DNA of 32,177 nt from an uncultured Clostridia bacterium (GTDB taxonomy: Bacteria > Bacillota > Clostridia > Oscillospirales > Acutalibacteraceae): contig CALYBJ010000029.1 of assembly GCA_944412445.1 (NCBI GenBank), forward strand, positions 1-32,177, written 5' to 3'. The notes under the pieces are model-generated. The model made no database searches and had not been told where the DNA came from. It worked only from the letters and a program-made list of their open reading frames with translations. Below, one piece after another: positions 22,926-30,542 of this stretch; the stretch's first letter is position 1, and each line of letters opens with the position of its first letter. Made by a program: the position numbers and the translations under genes.

Positions 22926-24995
22926 ATGGAATATAAATTACTGGGCACTCCCATGAAAATAGGCAAGTGCGAAATTAAAAACAGAATTGTAATGCCTCCC
23001 ATGCTTATGGGCTTCAGCAATTTTGCGGGAATGCCTACCGAGCAGCTTATGAATTACTATGAGGAAAGAGCGAAGGGCGGCTGCGGTCTTATAATGACCG
23101 AAATAACAAGAGTCAACGACAAAACAGGCGCTGCCGCATTTGCCCAGCTTTCGGCAAGTCATGACGACTGCATTGAGCCTATGAGAGAATTCGCGAAGCG
23201 TATTCACAGACACGGAGCAAGGCTTTTTGTTCAGCTTCACCACCCGGGAAGACAAAATGTAGGACTTCTTGTGGGAACGGTTCCTCTTAGCATACAAATG
23301 GAAAAAATCACAAAGGGGCTTTACGGAAAGCTTCTTTACAAGCTAACGCCTGTTGCCGGACCTTATCTTCTTGAGCATAATATTGTGCCTTCAAGCGTAG
23401 CTCCTTCGGAATGTCCTCCGGCGTATTTTGCGGGAGGAAGAGTAAGAGCGTTAAGGCACAAGGAAATAAAAGAGCTTGAGCAGCAGTTTATTGACGCCGC
23501 ATACAGAGTATATAAAGCCGGAGTTGACGGCGTAGAGCTTCACGGCGCTCACGGTTATCTTATCCAGCAGTTTTTAAGTCCCTACACAAACAGAAGAACC
23601 GACGAATACGGCGGCTCCCTTCAAAACAGAATGAGGTTCCTTTTAAACATAATAAGAGGAATAAAGGAAAAATGCGGAAAGGATTTTCCCCTTGTTGTAA
23701 GGCTTACGGTTGACGAATGTTACGACAAAATCGGACTTCCGGACAGAGGCTACAAGCTTGCAGAGGGCGTTGAAATGGCAAAAATCCTTGAGAAAAACGG
23801 AATTGACGCTATAGACGTTTCAAGCGCCGGATATGATACCTTTAACTACTGGCTGGAGCCTGTAAGCTTCGAGCCGGGCTGGCGCAAATACATGGCGAAG
23901 GCAGTAAAGGAAGCTGTTTCAATACCTGTTCTTGCGGCGAACCTGATACGCTCACCCCGGCAGGCGGAACAGCAGCTTCAGGAGGGCATACAGGATTTTG
24001 TATCTCTCGGCAGACCTCATATAGCCGATCCCTACTGGGCGGACAAGGCGTTAAAGGGCGGAATTATCAAAAGGTGCATAAACTGTCTTCACTGTATTGA
24101 ATCCATGGAGGCAAACGCTTTTATCGGCTCGCACGGAGAATGTTCCGTAAACCCATTGGTAGGAAGAGAGGGAACGGAGCTTAAAAAGGACGGGGACGGC
24201 AGACATGTTGTTGTAATCGGCGCAGGTCCTGCGGGACTTACTGCGGCGGAAATCCTTGCGAGACGAGGCTTCAAGGTAACCGTATATGAAAAGAACGAAA
24301 AATGCGGAGGACAGATTCTTCTTGCGGCTGCGCCACCTGATAAAGGAAAGACGGCGTGGATGATTGACGACCTTGTGGCAACGGTTAAGGAGCTGGGAGT
24401 TGAAATCATCACCGGAACTAAGGCAACGGCAGAAATGATTAAAGATATTAAGCCTTACGCTGTTATTGCCGCGGCAGGCAGTTTGCCCGTAAAGCCCCAT
24501 TTTGCAGGAGATTACAGCGACGACACTGTATGTACGGCTGAAGAAGTTCTCAGCGGAAAAATCACTCCTAAAAATAAAAAAATCGCCCTTATAGGCTCAG
24601 GACTTACGGGACTTGAAACAGCTCAGGCGCTTAATGCCAACGGCTGTTCAGTAACAATAATAGAAATGGCGGACGAACCTGCTCCCGGAGCTTGGATGCA
24701 GCATAAGGACGACATAATACCGAAGCTTATGGCGGCAGGAACTGCAATATATACAAGCGAAAAGCTTACCGCTATATATAACGACAGAATCGAGACGGAA
24801 AGCACAAAGACAAAAGCGAAGAAAACCTTTGAATGTGAACTGACGGTGCTGGCGCTTGGTTCAAGACCTGACAACACCATTGTAAAAGAGCTTAAGGAAG
24901 CGGGAATTGAGCCTCTTGTAATAGGTGACTGTAACAAAGTGGGAAAAATCGCCGACGCTACAAAGGCGGCGTATCTTGCGGCAGTAAGCATTTAA
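22926..24995 (+). CDS. Old-yellow-enzyme/2,4-dienoyl-CoA reductase-type Fe-S flavoprotein (ene-reductase)
   Basis: A 689-residue three-domain enzyme of normal length for the dienoyl-CoA reductase/enoate reductase/BaiCD-BaiH group. The FMN TIM barrel (1-370) contains the HGAHGYLIQQFLSP active-site region (206-219) and GRPHIADP. A [4Fe-4S] cluster site follows with Cys384, Cys387, Cys390 and Cys406; the third spacing is CX2C rather than the CX3C I expect from 2,4-dienoyl-CoA reductase. FAD and NAD(P)H domains start at GAGPAG (432-437) and GSGLTG (about 559). Such enzymes reduce activated C=C bonds of enoates, enones or steroids. AAAGGAG precedes the ATG. Co-transcribed with the SDR; terminator follows. 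Confidence 0.9.
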   Translation: MEYKLLGTPMKIGKCEIKNRIVMPPMLMGFSNFAGMPTEQLMNYYEERAKGGCGLIMTEITRVNDKTGAAAFAQLSASHDDCIEPMREFAKRIHRHGARLFVQLHHPGRQNVGLLVGTVPLSIQMEKITKGLYGKLLYKLTPVAGPYLLEHNIVPSSVAPSECPPAYFAGGRVRALRHKEIKELEQQFIDAAYRVYKAGVDGVELHGAHGYLIQQFLSPYTNRRTDEYGGSLQNRMRFLLNIIRGIKEKCGKDFPLVVRLTVDECYDKIGLPDRGYKLAEGVEMAKILEKNGIDAIDVSSAGYDTFNYWLEPVSFEPGWRKYMAKAVKEAVSIPVLAANLIRSPRQAEQQLQEGIQDFVSLGRPHIADPYWADKALKGGIIKRCINCLHCIESMEANAFIGSHGECSVNPLVGREGTELKKDGDGRHVVVIGAGPAGLTAAEILARRGFKVTVYEKNEKCGGQILLAAAPPDKGKTAWMIDDLVATVKELGVEIITGTKATAEMIKDIKPYAVIAAAGSLPVKPHFAGDYSDDTVCTAEEVLSGKITPKNKKIALIGSGLTGLETAQALNANGCSVTIIEMADEPAPGAWMQHKDDIIPKLMAAGTAIYTSEKLTAIYNDRIETESTKTKAKKTFECELTVLALGSRPDNTIVKELKEAGIEPLVIGDCNKVGKIADATKAAYLAAVSI

Positions 24996-25014
24996 AATAA
25001 TTTAATTAAAAATG

Positions 25015-25056
25015 GAGAAGCAAAAAAGCATTGACTTTTTTGCTTCTCTTTTTTTT
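25015..25056 (+). terminator. Strong intrinsic terminator after the ene-reductase gene
   Basis: GAGAAGCAAAAAAG (25015-25028) pairs perfectly with CTTTTTTGCTTCTC (25035-25048), followed by eight T. Confidence 0.92.
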
Positions 25057-25617
25057 CAGAAAGCTATATAAACGGTAAATTCTTTTTTATTATTATCGTA
25101 AGCCCATTCAAATGTTCCGTGATATTTTCTTACGGTTTTTCTTATATTCTTAACTCCGATACCGTGCAAGTCGGAGGAATTTTTCGTACTTTTAAGGTCG
25201 CCGCCTACGGTTTCGGGAGGAACGTCGCAGGAGTTTGAACAGGTGAGCAGATCAAAGCCGTTAACCTTATTTAAGGACAGGTCGATTTTTTTCTTTCGGA
25301 CAATTTAGCGGCTTCAACTGCGTTATCAAGAAGCTTTCCCAAAAGAGAAATTAAATCGGTTTTTTCAATATTCAAAAGGTTGGAAGTTTTAATGGACACA
25401 TAAAAATCAATATTTTCCCCATTGCAGATATATTGATATTTATTAATAATCAAGTCGAGGATTTTATTATTGGTATTGCCGAAAAGGGAATTTTCAATGA
25501 TATTGTCATAAAGCTCGTCGATATATTCGCTGACTTCGGGATTTTCGGCAATGCTTTTAATGGCGGAGAGATGATTTTTTTCATCATGAATAATAGATTT
25601 ATGACTCAGAGGGCAAC
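25056..25617 (-). pseudogene. GHKL-type (AgrC/NatK-like) sensor kinase, 5'-truncated and frameshifted
   Basis: The minus-strand frame begins inside a dimerisation domain (IIHDEKNHLSAIKSI, with the phosphoacceptor-like His) and continues through an N-box-like KLLDNAVEAAKLSE. It then stops prematurely after KKSTCP; adding one A to the A7 run at about 25289-25295 restores the frame through VNGFDLL, SSDLHGIGVKNIRKTVRKYHG and the final FTVYIAF stop at 25056. The whole N-terminal membrane sensor is missing, cut at a junction near 25600-25620 where a different, oppositely oriented gene fragment begins. It has no start codon or ribosome binding site and should be inactive. Confidence 0.82.
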
Positions 25618-26442
25618 CGCTTGTCTAACGGAGTGTCACTTAACTGCGGCACTTACGAAGATTATAAGTTACGTGCATACATTGGTTATACAAATTCAAA
25701 CTGGGAGACTGCCGATCTCCCCGTAAAGATAGTTGTTGAACCCGGTGAGGCAGAAATTACCGTGTCCTATAACTCAATAACCAATAAGCTTACTGTTTCC
25801 GCTACTTCCCGTTATCTTTACGGTACTTTTGATATTTATATTGACGGAGCTCTCGCCTTTGACGATGTTGCCATTGAGCGCTATTTAAATACAATGCAAT
25901 TCCTTGCTTCCTGGCTTCCCGACAATATTACGCAAAATCTGACACACACAATTAAGGTTGTCTACAATCCCTCAGATAAGGATAACGCCTATGTTGCATC
26001 CGATTATGAAGGTGCTTTTGATTTTACCGCAAAGAGAAATATAATTGATGGTGATAAATCCATAAGCTTCTGCAAAGGTACCAGTGTTTTTGTTCCAGGT
26101 CAAGATACTCTTCTTGCAGGTGATGAAATTACAGCCTACGCCGGTCTTCCTGATTTCCGTTACTGGGTAATTACAGATTCTAAGGGCAACGATGTAGAGC
26201 TTGAGTTTATAAGCGGCGATATGAATTCTCAGAAAATCATATTCATAATGCCTGAATTCGATATGAACATTGATTATGTTTGTCAGTTTGAAATCGATCG
26301 TCAGGAAGCTATTGAGGGCTGCGGCTGTCTCTGTCACAATGACAACCCAATAGTGCAGTTCTTCTGGAGGATAATCCTTTTCTTCATGAATCTTTTCCAC
26401 ATTGAAAACGTATGCGACTGCGGTTATCCTCACGGTTCATAA
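25603..26442 (+). pseudogene. Secreted Ig/InlB-repeat-like protein, 3' fragment with a Cys/His-rich C-terminal tail
   Basis: The frame is open from about 25603 (YDSEGNRLSNGVSL) but has no ATG with a ribosome binding site and no signal peptide, so the 5' portion is lost. It encodes beta-rich segments typical of bacterial Ig-like or divergent InlB repeats (LLAGDEITAYAG...W...FIMPEFDMNIDYV). The final 40 residues are distinctive: CGCLCHN, a hydrophobic/aromatic helix-like stretch around FFWRIILFFMNLF, then CDCGYPHGS. Intact relatives are presumably large cell-surface or secreted proteins. A terminator follows. If the truncation is an assembly artefact, the gene could be longer in the genome. Confidence 0.75.
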
Positions 26443-26495
26443 TTTATATTAGCATTTTAAAATCTCTTTTTTAATATTGCGTTTTCATGTTAAGG

Positions 26496-26532
26496 ACGGC
26501 GAATCCGGGAGGATTCGCCGTTTCTTTTGTTT
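26496..26532 (+). terminator. Intrinsic terminator after the InlB-like fragment
   Basis: ACGGCGAATCC (26496-26506) pairs with GGATTCGCCGT (26511-26521) with a GGGA loop, followed by TTTCTTTTGTTT. Confidence 0.9.
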
Positions 26533-26535
26533 AAG

Positions 26536-26561
26536 AAAAACCCGCCGCTTAATGCGGCAGG
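26536..26561 (-). terminator. Intrinsic terminator of the dlt-like operon
   Basis: On the minus strand CCTGCCGC (26561-26554) pairs with GCGGCGGG (26548-26541), one mismatch, ATTAA loop, followed by T5 (26540-26536). It stands back to back with the plus-strand terminator at 26496-26532. Confidence 0.82.
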
Positions 26562-26576
26562 CTTCCCTTTATATAA

Positions 26577-27521
26577 TTATACTCCTTTTACTGCCGATGA
26601 ATACGCTTTCAGGGCTTGTCCCCATGCGTCATAGGCTTTGTCCTTTCTGTGATCCGGCAGTTCGTAATTCCCACTAAGGTATTCTCCCAGATACTCCGTT
26701 ACCTTCATGGCTCCGCTGTAATTCAAGTGATCCCCTTTATCGCAGGTGTCCTTTGACCAGTCTATTTTAAGCTCGTTTCCCACATTCAAATCTATGTATT
26801 TTACTTTCTTTTCCCTTGTCAGCTCCCGCATCGCCTCATATTTCCCGTAGTTCCAGTTCTTTGTGCTGGGCGTTCTCACCACTACAAGCTCTATTGAATT
26901 GCTTTCGCACAAATCCATTATCTTTTCAAAATATGTTATATTTGACTGGCTTATTTTTTCCTTCGCTCCCGTCTTCGCCATATAATTCAAATTAACCGCC
27001 GGCCGCACTTCCCTTGTATATCTGTATCCCTTGTAGCTCCCTGAGCTTGCTCCCGAATTCTTGAAATCAGAATCTATCCAGCCCTTCCATGCGTTATGAT
27101 ACTTGAATACAGGAAATGCTTTCTCAAATTTCGGCGCCAGGGACGATATTAACGAAAAATCCCTGAACAGCAGGTTCGGCTCAAGCACGCATACCTTGGG
27201 CTTCTGCTTCTCAAGCACCGTTTCAAGCATCTTGTACGCCTGAAATGTCTTCTGCGCCGGCGAGCTTGCCACATACGATGTAAATCCGTATTTTTCATAC
27301 ATCTCAAGAGGTATTACCGACCTGTACGCCTCGCTGTCTCCCAACACTACTACATCAATAGTGTTCTCGCCTTCGTTTGCCGCCTCTATTACCACCTTGT
27401 CAAATTTGTCGCCTCCTACCCTCGTCCGCATGGGATTCACCAGCCACGACAGCATCGACAGCACCGTCAGCAGCACTCCGCAGAAGCTTACTATCTTCAG
27501 TATCTTATACCTTTCCGTCAT
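26577..27521 (-). CDS. DltD/AlgJ-like membrane-anchored SGNH-fold protein of the dlt-like operon
   Basis: A 314-residue protein with one N-terminal transmembrane segment (about 10-30) and an extracytoplasmic SGNH domain. The nucleophile block is VVVLGDSEAYRS (58-68; Ser63), and a late DHLN motif in CDKGDHLNYSGA supplies the Asp/His pair. DltD proteins act outside the membrane, next to DltB, in the final transfer or editing of the aminoacyl group on teichoic acid; AlgJ/AlgX-type relatives O-acetylate polysaccharides. The gene is last in the operon; its AGGAGGG ribosome binding site overlaps the MBOAT stop codon, implying coupled translation. Confidence 0.85.
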   Translation of the reverse strand: MTERYKILKIVSFCGVLLTVLSMLSWLVNPMRTRVGGDKFDKVVIEAANEGENTIDVVVLGDSEAYRSVIPLEMYEKYGFTSYVASSPAQKTFQAYKMLETVLEKQKPKVCVLEPNLLFRDFSLISSLAPKFEKAFPVFKYHNAWKGWIDSDFKNSGASSGSYKGYRYTREVRPAVNLNYMAKTGAKEKISQSNITYFEKIMDLCESNSIELVVVRTPSTKNWNYGKYEAMRELTREKKVKYIDLNVGNELKIDWSKDTCDKGDHLNYSGAMKVTEYLGEYLSGNYELPDHRKDKAYDAWGQALKAYSSAVKGV

Positions 27522-27533
27522 TCGCTTTCCCTC

Positions 27534-29120
27534 CTAAAAATCCGCGTACATGGGATCTGCCGGCGTGTATTCGCCTCCGTAGGCTCCCAGCATCACTACT
27601 GCCGCTATGGCTCCTATCAGTACTCCCCATCTTATTACTATATTCTTCTCCCCAAGTCTTTCACATATATTTACATTTCTTTCCTTTAATACGCTTATTA
27701 CAAAAACTGCTCCTACGCCTGCCAGAACTACTATTACATCTAAATAGTCAAGCCCCGACTTGTATATTACTCCCGTCGTCATGCCCTTTAACGAAAAGCC
27801 CGTTACGATTTTATAAAACATCTCCAGTCCCTTTTTTAATCCGTTGCATCGGAAAAATAATTCTCCGATTACCACCAAAAATCCGGTCTTTATTATTCTT
27901 AACGCTCCTATAATGCCTCTGTCCCTGTCTACATTCAGCTTCTCATACAGCTTCGTTATCAGCGGGTTCATTAAATTCCCCGTGAATATCAAAACAAAAT
28001 GATACATTCCGAAAAACAGATACATCCACGCCGAACCGTGCCATATTCCGTTGCACAGCCATACGCAGAACAGCGCCAGCGTTCCCGAAAGCATTGAACC
28101 GAAATAATTTCCGAACCTTTTTCTGCCTGCCGCCCCCAGCCGCTTCGACGCCCATGAAAAAGACACAGGATAATATACATAATCCCTGAACCATGCGCCG
28201 AGGGTTATATGCCATCTCGTCCAGAACTCCGATATGCTCTTTGAAAAAAACGGCTGTCTGAAATTCTCCGGCAGTCCTACTCCGAATATTCTTCCGCTTC
28301 CGAGGGCTATATCCATCGCCCCGGAAAAATCCATATACAGCTGCACCGTGAATGCCGCCGCCCCCAAAAGTATTATTCCTCCGTCATATCTGTCGTATTG
28401 CTCGAACACCGTCTTTACAAAGGCGTTAAGTCTGTCGGCTATTACTATTTTCTTGAACAGACCGAATACTATCCTCTCTGCTCCGTATACAAAATTTTTA
28501 TACTGTATCTGCTCCCCTCGGTACAGCTGCTCCGCCGTTTCCGCATATCTGGCTATTGGTCCCTCCATAACCTGGGGAAAAAAACACATATATAACGCAA
28601 GCCTGCCTATGTTCCTGTCCGCCTTTACCGTTCCCCGGCGTACATCCGTTATGTAGGACACCGCCTGAAGCGTATAAAAGGATATTCCGATAGGCGCCGC
28701 AAATTTTACGGGCGTTATCTGTATATTTATCTGCTCTAATATTATGTTGGCGTTCCTTATCGCAAAGGGCGTGTACTTCAAAACGGCCAGTATGCCTATG
28801 TGTACTGCCGCCGCCCCTATAAGCAATAATGTCTGCCGCCTTTCATATACCTTCTTTAACGCTTTCTTCTCCTCTTTGTCCGCCGCCGCCTTCACTGCCG
28901 CTTTCCTCTCCTGCTGTATCCTGTCAAGCCACAGCCCGCAGTGATGTATCGACACAGTGGAAAACAGTATGTAACATATCAGCTTTTCGCTTATGAGCCA
29001 GAAAAATATATAGCTTCCGGCAAGCAGTATGTACGGTCGCGCTTTCCTCGGCATCACTGCGTATAAAAACGCTGCCGCCGGAAGAAACAGCAGGTAATAT
29101 TCCGGCCCGAAATATGTCAT
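27534..29120 (-). CDS. MBOAT-family membrane acyltransferase (DltB/AlgI-like)
   Basis: A 528-residue integral membrane protein with roughly ten or more membrane segments. It has the DltB/AlgI hallmarks: PIGISFYTLQAVSY (143-156), FFPQVMEGPI (180-189), FWTRWHITLGAWFRDYVYYP (299-318) and the catalytic MBOAT His361 in NGIWHG. DltB takes the aminoacyl group from the phosphopantetheine carrier protein in the cytoplasm and passes it across the membrane. The ATG at 29120 overlaps the carrier protein stop (TAATG), with GGAGG 9 bases upstream, so I reject an in-frame start inside the carrier gene. Sequence alone does not tell whether the acceptor is teichoic acid or a polysaccharide. Confidence 0.9.
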   Translation of the reverse strand: MTYFGPEYYLLFLPAAAFLYAVMPRKARPYILLAGSYIFFWLISEKLICYILFSTVSIHHCGLWLDRIQQERKAAVKAAADKEEKKALKKVYERRQTLLLIGAAAVHIGILAVLKYTPFAIRNANIILEQINIQITPVKFAAPIGISFYTLQAVSYITDVRRGTVKADRNIGRLALYMCFFPQVMEGPIARYAETAEQLYRGEQIQYKNFVYGAERIVFGLFKKIVIADRLNAFVKTVFEQYDRYDGGIILLGAAAFTVQLYMDFSGAMDIALGSGRIFGVGLPENFRQPFFSKSISEFWTRWHITLGAWFRDYVYYPVSFSWASKRLGAAGRKRFGNYFGSMLSGTLALFCVWLCNGIWHGSAWMYLFFGMYHFVLIFTGNLMNPLITKLYEKLNVDRDRGIIGALRIIKTGFLVVIGELFFRCNGLKKGLEMFYKIVTGFSLKGMTTGVIYKSGLDYLDVIVVLAGVGAVFVISVLKERNVNICERLGEKNIVIRWGVLIGAIAAVVMLGAYGGEYTPADPMYADF

Positions 29121-29353
29121 TACTCTTCGTCCTCCGTAAGTCTCTGTATCATCTTCCACATCGCTTCCGCTGAATTAAAATTCTTCGGGATTATCTCTAC
29201 CGTGGGAATCGTTATGTCAAATTCGTCCTCAATATCCGCTATCAGGGATATTATCGCAAGAGAATCAAGTATATGTCCGTCTATTAAATTTTCGCAGGTG
29301 TCAAAATCTACTCCCGGTCTTATTTCTTCCAGTATCGTTTTTAAGTTTTCCAT
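29120..29353 (-). CDS. Acyl/peptidyl carrier protein (DltC-like)
   Basis: A 77-residue carrier protein; the phosphopantetheine site is Ser31 in DGHILDSLAI, close to the DltC pattern. The four-helix layout and acidic helix II (SLIADIEDEFDITIP) are typical. Presumably the upstream ligase loads it with an amino acid as a thioester, the embedded decarboxylase may act on that thioester, and the MBOAT protein unloads it. The ATG at 29353 is chosen since GAGG lies 8 bases upstream; a GTG 15 bases earlier overlaps that site. Genes on both sides are within 22 bp. Confidence 0.92.
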   Translation of the reverse strand: MENLKTILEEIRPGVDFDTCENLIDGHILDSLAIISLIADIEDEFDITIPTVEIIPKNFNSAEAMWKMIQRLTEDEE

Positions 29354-29375
29354 TTCTTTTTTCCTCACTTTATTT

Positions 29376-30542
29376 TTATTTTTTATATTTAGCCATGTTT
29401 ATTCCGCTTGTCTTTATATGCTCCCTTACCTTGCAAGCTTCTCCGCCCGCTACATTTATCACCGCCGGCAGCTCCCTGCTTAAAAACAGCGATATCCCCT
29501 CGGTCATACAGTAAGCTCCCGTGTTTTTGAATATCATCACATCTCCCGGCTTTAAATCCGTCAGGGGCATATCCTTGACTATTATGTCGTTAATGGTACA
29601 AAGTGAACCGCATATATTATAGCTCTCGGTTTTTCCCTCTCCCCTCTCCGGATATAATGAAAAATACGGGTGCTTCATCGCCATGCTTTGTCCGTAGTAT
29701 ACAATATGGTTCATTCCTCCGTCGGCTATGGCAAAATTTCCTGCGCCGTTCCTTTTCATATCAACTATTTTCGTAAAATATTTCCCGCAGGACGCCGCTA
29801 TGCTTCTTCCCATTTCAAGGGTTATTTTAAGCTCACGGGGAAATTCCGAAAGAAGTCCCGACAGTTCCTTGAAATATTCCTCCTCATTAAAGCTCTCCTC
29901 AGGAAAATATGTTACCGGTGAGCCTGTTCCGTATTCCAGCTCCTTACATTCAAAGGAACATTCCTCCGAAAGCTCCCGTATCAGCTCCCCCACATATTTA
30001 AGCTCCCTTTTGAGCTTTTTAATGGATTTCTTCTGTGTTCCGGAAAAATACTGTATTCCCTTTACATTTATATAGCCGTTATTATCACGCAAAATCTCTT
30101 TTAACTCTTTTTCCGTCACTCCGAACTGGTTGTCCGTGGTAACTCTCACCAAAACTTTTAACTGCCTTTTATATTTCTCTCCTAAATACCTTAACAGCTC
30201 GTACTGGCTCAGGGATTCTATTGTGTATATGCCTATGTTTTCGTAACTGCTTACTACTCTCTCTATAAACTCCGGCGTTTTATATACTCCCGACAGCACG
30301 ATTTTTTCCACAGGCACCTTGCAGGCTTCACAGATTTCAAACTCTCCCTCAGAACAAACCTCAAGCCTGTCCGCCGTTTTCGCCGCCTCGCTTATTACAA
30401 AGGTGTTTGCTTTTACCGCATAACACAGTCCGATGTTCTCAGGGAGCATTGATTTTATATACTCTATCCTGCTCCTCAGCTCATCAAGGTCGAACACATA
30501 AAAGGGCGTCTTAAATTTTTTCAGCAGGGTTTCATTATTCAT
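29376..30542 (-). CDS. Fold-type III PLP-dependent decarboxylase (DAP/ornithine decarboxylase family) inside the dlt-like operon
   Basis: A 388-residue protein with the two-domain layout of LysA/ornithine decarboxylase: an alanine-racemase-like barrel and a C-terminal beta domain. The PLP Lys44 lies in CYAVKANTF; EMGRSI (243-248) matches the phosphate/cofactor EPGR motif, and Cys315 in GSLCTIND matches the catalytic Cys of GPxCESGD. Two usual residues differ: the PLP-stacking His of HxGS is Phe (GIQYFSGTQ, 162-170), and GGG before the Y is GTG. Relatives decarboxylate DAP, ornithine or, in BtrK, a carrier-bound glutamate. It overlaps the ligase gene by 4 bases and precedes the carrier gene by 22, so it belongs to this pathway. 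Confidence 0.88.
   Translation of the reverse strand: MNNETLLKKFKTPFYVFDLDELRSRIEYIKSMLPENIGLCYAVKANTFVISEAAKTADRLEVCSEGEFEICEACKVPVEKIVLSGVYKTPEFIERVVSSYENIGIYTIESLSQYELLRYLGEKYKRQLKVLVRVTTDNQFGVTEKELKEILRDNNGYINVKGIQYFSGTQKKSIKKLKRELKYVGELIRELSEECSFECKELEYGTGSPVTYFPEESFNEEEYFKELSGLLSEFPRELKITLEMGRSIAASCGKYFTKIVDMKRNGAGNFAIADGGMNHIVYYGQSMAMKHPYFSLYPERGEGKTESYNICGSLCTINDIIVKDMPLTDLKPGDVMIFKNTGAYCMTEGISLFLSRELPAVINVAGGEACKVREHIKTSGINMAKYKK

Noticed and set aside
22133..24995. A bile-acid 7-dehydroxylation (bai) operon
   Set aside because: Only an SDR and an ene-reductase are present; baiB, baiE, baiF and baiG counterparts are absent, so the name is not justified.
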